From: Paenarthrobacter nitroguajacolicus JCM 14115
GTDB taxonomy: Bacteria > Actinomycetota > Actinomycetes > Actinomycetales > Micrococcaceae
Length of the DNA stretch: 10,150 nucleotides
Direction: 5' to 3'
NCBI GenBank assembly: GCA_001313365.1
Contig: BBFS01000133.1
Location: forward strand, 1 to 10,150
Part shown: one piece after another, positions 7,120-10,150 of the stretch
Layout: every line of letters begins with the position of its first letter
Position numbering within the stretch: position 1 is the stretch's first letter
Notes under the pieces: model-generated
What the model was told of the DNA's origin: nothing
What the model saw: only the letters and a program-made list of their open reading frames with translations
Databases searched by the model: none
Position numbers and translations under genes: made by a program

Positions 7120-8400
7120 TCAGCTGGTTGAGGTCATTCTGCCCCCAGCCTGCTGCGCGGAGCTAACCAAACGCACCCCCCCAGCACCCTGCAGCCGAGC
7201 CCGGTCAACGCCCCCCCAGATCACCAAAGCGCCGAGCGCGAAGACTGCCCCCCCAAGAACACTGGCACCGGCCCAGCCCCCCCAGGCGTCGAATACCGGC
7301 GCAACGGCGGCGGCCCCCCCACGGCACTTCCCACCGAGTAGAACACCATGTAGCTGCCAATGATGCTGCTGGCCGACTCTTCGCGCCCGCCACGATCATG
7401 GTCTGACTGGTCACGTGGACGGCCTGCACCGCGGCGTCCAGCACCACGATGCCGGCGATGAACCAGATCAGCGACCAATTTCCCAAGGACAACGCGAGCC
7501 ACGAGCCCAGGAGCGCCACCAAACTGATGCCCGTGACCCCGTTGTCCCCATCCGCGGTCGGCCGCAGCACCGGCCTTGGATGCGGCCAGTATCCCTACAA
7601 GACCGGCAAGCCCGAACAGCCCGACAACGCCCGGCGGAAGGTTCCAGGCGGGGGCCGCTGAGCAGAAGCGACATGCCGCTCCACAGCACTCCAAAAGACG
7701 CGAACAGCAGCATGGTGATAAGCGCACGGGTACGGAAAACGGGATTGCGCCGCGTCAGGACCACCACTGATGAAACGGCCTGCCAATAGCGCGCCTCGCC
7801 CCCTTGATGTCTGCTCCCGTGGCATGGCGCGGAGGACTGCCAGCGACAGGACCACAGCAGCAACTGCGGCAAAGATGTAAACCGACCTCCAACCCCCAGA
7901 GGTCCGTCATGCCACCGGCCACGGTCCGCGCAAGGATGAGGCCACTCACGACGCCGGCGGTGACAGTTCCGATGTTTCCGTCCCTTTTGTCCGGGGTACT
8001 GGAGGCGGCGGTGTACGCGACGATGGCCTGTACAACGGATGAGGCCAACCCCCCCAGTGTCCCGAACGCAAGCAGCAAGGCAGCTTCGGAGGAAGCCAGG
8101 GTCACGCCACAGGCACCCACAGCGCTCGCTGCCACCTGAACGGTGATGAGTATGCGGCGGTCCACCAAGTCTCCCAATGGCACCAGGAGAACCAGCCCCC
8201 CCACAAGATACCCGGCTTGTGATGATGCCACGACCCATCCGATGCTCGCCGCGGGGGATACTCAGGTCGAAACCGATGCGCTCCAAGAGGGGCTGGCCGT
8301 AGTAGATGTTCGACACCATGAACCCGGCCACGACGGCGAGCAGCAGCAAGAGGCCACGGCTGAGCCCCTGTGTGGATTTCGTCAGCTGATCACTGCTCAT
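7120..8400 (-). CDS. Major facilitator superfamily transporter (multiply frameshifted)
   Basis: The repaired product is about 420 residues. It starts MSSDQLTKSTQGLSRG and enters a first helix followed by NIYYGQPLLERI, the signature of a drug-proton-antiporter-like MFS group. The loop after helix 2 carries GDLVDRR (motif A). Further hydrophobic segments include ILITVQVAASAVGACGVTLA, SVYIFAAVAAVVLSLAVL, ALITMLLFASFGVLWSGMSL, GVVGLFGLAGLVGILAA, ISLVALLGSWLALSL, WSLIWFIAGIVVLDAAVQAV and SSIIGSYMVFYSVGSAVG; about twelve membrane helices are expected. The substrate is unknown. Seven frame changes (near 8257, 7898, 7800, 7650, 7545, 7390 and 7314) sum to six, so the start and stop (TCA at 7120-7122 on the + strand) share a frame. 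The segment 7170-7320 holds five seven-base runs. GGAGG precedes the start. The gene is divergent from hxlR and is its likely target. Confidence 0.85.
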
Positions 8401-8420
8401 TTTTCCGGCCTCCAGCTTTA

Positions 8421-8474
8421 GGTTTCAATATGCAACCATCCGAGCCTATGGCAGAATGGTTTCATGTTGCAACC
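8421..8474. promoter_or_regulatory. Divergent control region with two operator-like repeats
   Basis: Two 17-base direct repeats, GGTTTCAATATGCAACC (8421-8437) and GGTTTCATGTTGCAACC (8458-8474), differ at three central bases and lie 37 bases apart. Each begins GGTT and ends AACC, so each is itself an imperfect palindrome. Paired sites between a transporter gene and a divergent HxlR gene are where the regulator should bind. The second copy covers the hxlR start codon at 8464, so binding would block hxlR expression. Promoter elements are weak; TTTCAA (8423-8428) with TATGGC (8447-8452) is one candidate for hxlR. No ribosome binding site precedes 8464. Confidence 0.6.
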
Positions 8475-8957
8475 AAGTGATATTGCATGGACTGACCCCG
8501 AATGTCCGGTGGCAAGGGCAGCGGACCTCGTGGGTGACAAGTGGACCCTGCTGATCATTCGGGACTCACTGGACGGCAAGCGGCGGTTCTCAGAATTTGA
8601 GAGGTCGCTGGGGGGGTGGCGAAAAACATCCTCTCGGACCGCCTTCACCTCCTCGTGGACAGGGGCGTCCTGACTCGTATCCCGAATGACCGCGGGACGC
8701 GGAGTGAATATGAGCTAACGAGCGCTGGGCGAGACCTCTTTACGTTGATCCTCAGCCTCCGGCAATGGGGGGGCGAACGCAACGCCTTCAACGCCAGCGA
8801 AGCCCACTCCGCCCTCGTGGACCCGGCGACGGGTGAGCCGGTCCCGCAGCTCCGCCCACTCCGGGGTAACGGCGCGGAACTTACACCGGAACAAACACTG
8901 CTGGTCAAGGTTGGCGAATCGCTGCCGCAAGAGCCTGCCACCCAGGAACTCTCCTAG
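8464..8957 (+). CDS. HxlR-family winged-helix transcriptional regulator (frameshifted)
   Basis: The N-terminal half is a classic HxlR domain: TDPECPVARAADLVGDKWTL, LIIRDSLDGKRRFSEFERSL, then VAKNILSDRLHLLVDRGVL and the wing YELTSAGRDLFTLILSLRQW. The N-terminal Cys in ECPVARA is the position used for thiol sensing by some relatives (YodB/HypR), so an electrophile or redox signal is possible. About 50 further residues (NAFNASEAHSALVDPATGEP and on) form the usual C-terminal extension. The seven-G run at 8610-8616 breaks the frame in the recognition helix; reading five Gs gives SLGVAKNILSDRL and about 163 residues in all. The G run at 8767-8773 keeps the frame and may add a Gly. The gene is divergent from the MFS gene, shares a control region with it, and probably represses it and itself. 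Confidence 0.9.
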
Positions 8958-9013
8958 GGCAAACTGCTAAGGTTACTCACCAATACTGAGGCCGCCACGG
9001 ATAGGGGACGAGA

Positions 9014-9784
9014 GTGACGACTGAAGGAAAAGAGGCGCCCGAGCAAGGCGTCAGCGGCGAGGTAAGCCAAGACCGATTCGTCGCCGGGCAGGACTTGACG
9101 CGCTGGAAATCCCCCTGCCGGCCGGGCGCTGGCAGGCGGCGCTGAAAAAGTCACGTCCCTGCTCGGCCCTTATGCAGCGCTGATTATCACGCTTATCGCA
9201 GGACTTGGCATCGCCCTGTCACTAGCGTTGGTGTTCGGCGAGGTCTACGAGTCCGTGACCGAAGCTGACGGCGTGGCCGGATTGGATGATCCCGTGCTGG
9301 CGGCAGCCAAATCGGCGCGCTCCCCCCCGCCTTGGACATGGCCACCACGGCCTATACCAATATTGGCGGCACCGTTGGCATGCCCATCATTGCCGTGGGC
9401 ATCATGATTTTCCTGGCTACCAAACGGCGATCATGGACACCTGTCATCCTGATGCTCGCCGCCGGGCTGGGATCCCTGATCATCACCCTGCTCGGCAAGC
9501 CGATCTTCGGCCGCACCCGCCCGGATATCGCAGATGCAATCCCGCCCTACGAGCACTCGGCATCTTTCCCCAGCGGCCACTCGCTCAACTCACTGGTGAT
9601 CGCCGGAATCGTGGCCTACTTGATCATCCTCAGGCTCAAGACGGCAAAGGCCAGGGTCATCACGGTACTCGTGGCTATAGTGTTCGCCTTCACCATGGGT
9701 CTAAGCCGCGTTTATCTAGGTCACCATTGGCTGACGGATGTCCTTGCAGCCTGGGCCATTGGCATCGCCTGGCTAGCCTGGTAA
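9014..9784 (+). CDS. PAP2-family membrane phosphatase (frameshifted N-terminal part)
   Basis: The repaired length is 255 residues. All three motifs of type 2 phosphatidic acid phosphatases are present: KPIFGRTRP (about 161-169), PSGHS (185-189), and SRVYLGHHWLTD (230-241) with the nucleophilic His and its Asp. Membrane segments include YAALIITLIAGLGIALSLALV, MPIIAVGIMIFLA, PVILMLAAGLGSLIITLLG, LNSLVIAGIVAYLIIL and VITVLVAIVFAFTMGL. The enzyme acts at the membrane on lipid phosphates such as phosphatidic acid or undecaprenyl pyrophosphate; which one is not evident. GTG 9014 is chosen because AGGGG lies six to seven bases upstream. The frame breaks at a five-C run (9112-9116) and at the seven-C run 9322-9328; together they sum to three. 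It is transcribed in the same direction as hxlR, 56 bases after it, but has no clear functional tie to it. Confidence 0.88.
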
Positions 9785-9842
9785 TTACCGCCCATCGCCT
9801 CTACCTCACAGTCCGAACACGCCGTCACAGGGCGATAGTCTC

Positions 9843-9878
9843 TTGACACCAGCCCGCTCACTCGGCTTAATTGAATTA
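9843..9878 (+). promoter_or_regulatory. Candidate promoter and operator upstream of the OHCU decarboxylase gene
   Basis: TTGACA (9843-9848) is a perfect -35 match; 17 bases on is CTTAAT (9866-9871), a weak -10. The -10 overlaps the 11-base palindrome TAATTGAATTA (9868-9878), a plausible repressor site. A transcript from here would carry the structured element at 9904-9955 in its leader. Assigned from pattern only. Confidence 0.4.
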
Positions 9879-9903
9879 CGTATGCTGAAATAACAGTTCC
9901 ATG

Positions 9904-9955
9904 ATGCGGAAGCTTGAAGCACGGGCTTCCTCCTGTACCAGCAGGAGTTCCGCAT
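9904..9955 (+). ncRNA. Candidate three-way-junction RNA element in the leader of the OHCU decarboxylase gene
   Basis: ATGCGGAA (9904-9911) pairs over 8 bp with TTCCGCAT (9948-9955). Inside lie two complete hairpins: GAAGC-ACGG-GCTTC (9916-9929) and CCTCCTG-TACCAG-CAGGAG (9930-9947; C9930 pairs with G9947). The strand between the outer stem and the first hairpin is 4 bases, and the other two joints are 0. An alternative stem, GGAAGC (9908-9913) with GCTTCC (9925-9930), competes with the outer stem, so two folds are possible. It ends 46 bases before the ATG at 10002. The layout recalls a leader regulator, but loops and joints do not match the purine riboswitch pattern, and I know no named family that fits. 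Confidence 0.4.
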
Positions 9956-10001
9956 AGCCCACACCATGGATGCCAGCATTTTGCATGAGGATGACACAAG
10001 C

Positions 10002-10150
10002 ATGGAGCTTGCAGTATTCAACAGTGTTGACCGTGACGAGGCCATCAGGACTCTCACCCCCTGCCTGGACATCAGCCGCTGGTGGAAGCAATCGTCGACG
10101 CGCGCCCCTACGCCGGCGTCGACGAGCTGCTGGGGGGGCAAGCCCAGCGC
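10002..10150 (+). CDS. 2-oxo-4-hydroxy-4-carboxy-5-ureidoimidazoline (OHCU) decarboxylase, 3' end outside window
   Basis: The visible N-terminus reads MELAVFNSVDRDEAIRTLTP, then CLDISRW and, after a one-base repair near 10081, VEAIVDARPYAGVDELLG. This matches the start of OHCU decarboxylases (UraD; PucL N-terminal domain). These convert OHCU to (S)-allantoin, completing urate oxidation after urate oxidase and HIU hydrolase. The conserved C-x4-RW and ARPY patterns are the basis of the call. The shift is a GG that should read GGG in RWV; the seven-G run at 10132-10138 keeps the frame. ATG 10002 is preferred because the family-like sequence starts there, with GAGG 11 bases upstream; an in-frame ATG at 9966 would add twelve residues. 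Urate oxidase and HIU hydrolase genes would be expected just beyond the window. Confidence 0.75.
   Translation, partial: MELAVFNSVDRDEAIRTLTPCLDISRWWKQSSTRAPTPASTSCWGGKPS

Larger units (their letters stand above)
11..10138. other. Window-wide set of 28 C/G runs of exactly seven bases (probable sequence artefact)
   Basis: C or G runs of exactly seven start at 11, 101, 731, 1873, 2042, 2351, 2563, 2867, 2959, 2974, 3009, 3744, 4010, 4648, 6113, 6563, 6944, 7176, 7211, 7248, 7277, 7314, 8049, 8196, 8610, 8767, 9322 and 10132. Three runs are of six (526, 1229 and 3663) and none is eight or longer. No A or T run reaches this length. Where a run breaks a frame, the conserved protein on both sides calls for two fewer bases (five). 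Where it keeps the frame, four bases would usually suit the family better. Additional errors are runs of four read as five and of three read as two. Both strands and unrelated genes are affected alike. Confidence 0.8.

Noticed and set aside
9794..9836. ATCGCC/GGCGAT inverted repeat after the PAP2 gene as a terminator
   Set aside because: The 6-bp stem would have a loop of about 31 bases and no T tract follows.
9904..9955. Purine riboswitch or tRNA-like element
   Set aside because: The loops are 4 and 6 bases rather than the 7-base kissing loops of purine riboswitches, the junction lacks the conserved joints, and there is no acceptor stem or T-arm pattern of a tRNA. It is kept only as an unnamed structured element.
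9806..10141. Open frame of 111 codons on the - strand over the window end
   Set aside because: It is antisense to the conserved start of the OHCU decarboxylase gene and to the structured leader; the product resembles nothing and the + strand explanation is better.

Overview
The window is high-GC DNA with GTG starts, short spacers and actinobacterial-style gene order. The protein set (fused receiver/SpoIIE phosphatase, STAS protein, anti-sigma kinase, HxlR regulator, PAP2 phosphatase, purine-degradation enzymes) fits an Arthrobacter-like member of the Micrococcaceae. That placement is my inference from gene content, not from a database match.

Layout. At the left edge (1-501) is a winged-helix protein, cut off by the window start. 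It is followed by bcp (601-1071), which has a clear intrinsic terminator. Next is a four-gene + strand operon (1211-5096): receiver-PP2C phosphatase, a cellulose-synthase-like family 2 glycosyltransferase with a long helical insertion, a STAS anti-anti-sigma protein, and an RsbW-like ATPase. The last three genes are tightly coupled (11-bp and 8-bp overlaps). Together they look like a partner-switching signalling module wrapped around a polysaccharide synthase gene. A six-copy 32-bp tandem repeat array (5099-5290) follows, then a lipoprotein gene (5379-5940). On the - strand, an MFS transporter gene (8400-7120) runs into a class V aminotransferase gene (7107-6006). The transporter is divergent from an hxlR regulator (8464-8957), and the intervening region holds two near-identical operator-like repeats. 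A PAP2 phosphatase (9014-9784) and the start of an OHCU decarboxylase gene (10002 to the edge) close the window. A possible promoter and a three-way-junction RNA element precede the decarboxylase gene.

The reading frames are badly damaged. The window has 28 C or G runs of exactly seven bases and none longer. Nearly every long gene changes frame at such a run, or at a nearby run that is one base too long or too short. Summing the shifts inferred from family-conserved protein brings each gene back into the frame of its own stop codon. I therefore treat these genes as intact in the organism and damaged in this sequence, and give reconstructed products. Residue numbers below are for the repaired proteins and approximate.

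The observations most worth following are: the phosphatase-glycosyltransferase-STAS-kinase operon; the roughly 150-residue helical insertion in the glycosyltransferase; a dispersed 32-33 bp repeat family that begins right after the stop codons of three genes, in the direction of the gene each time; and the three-way junction ahead of the OHCU decarboxylase gene.
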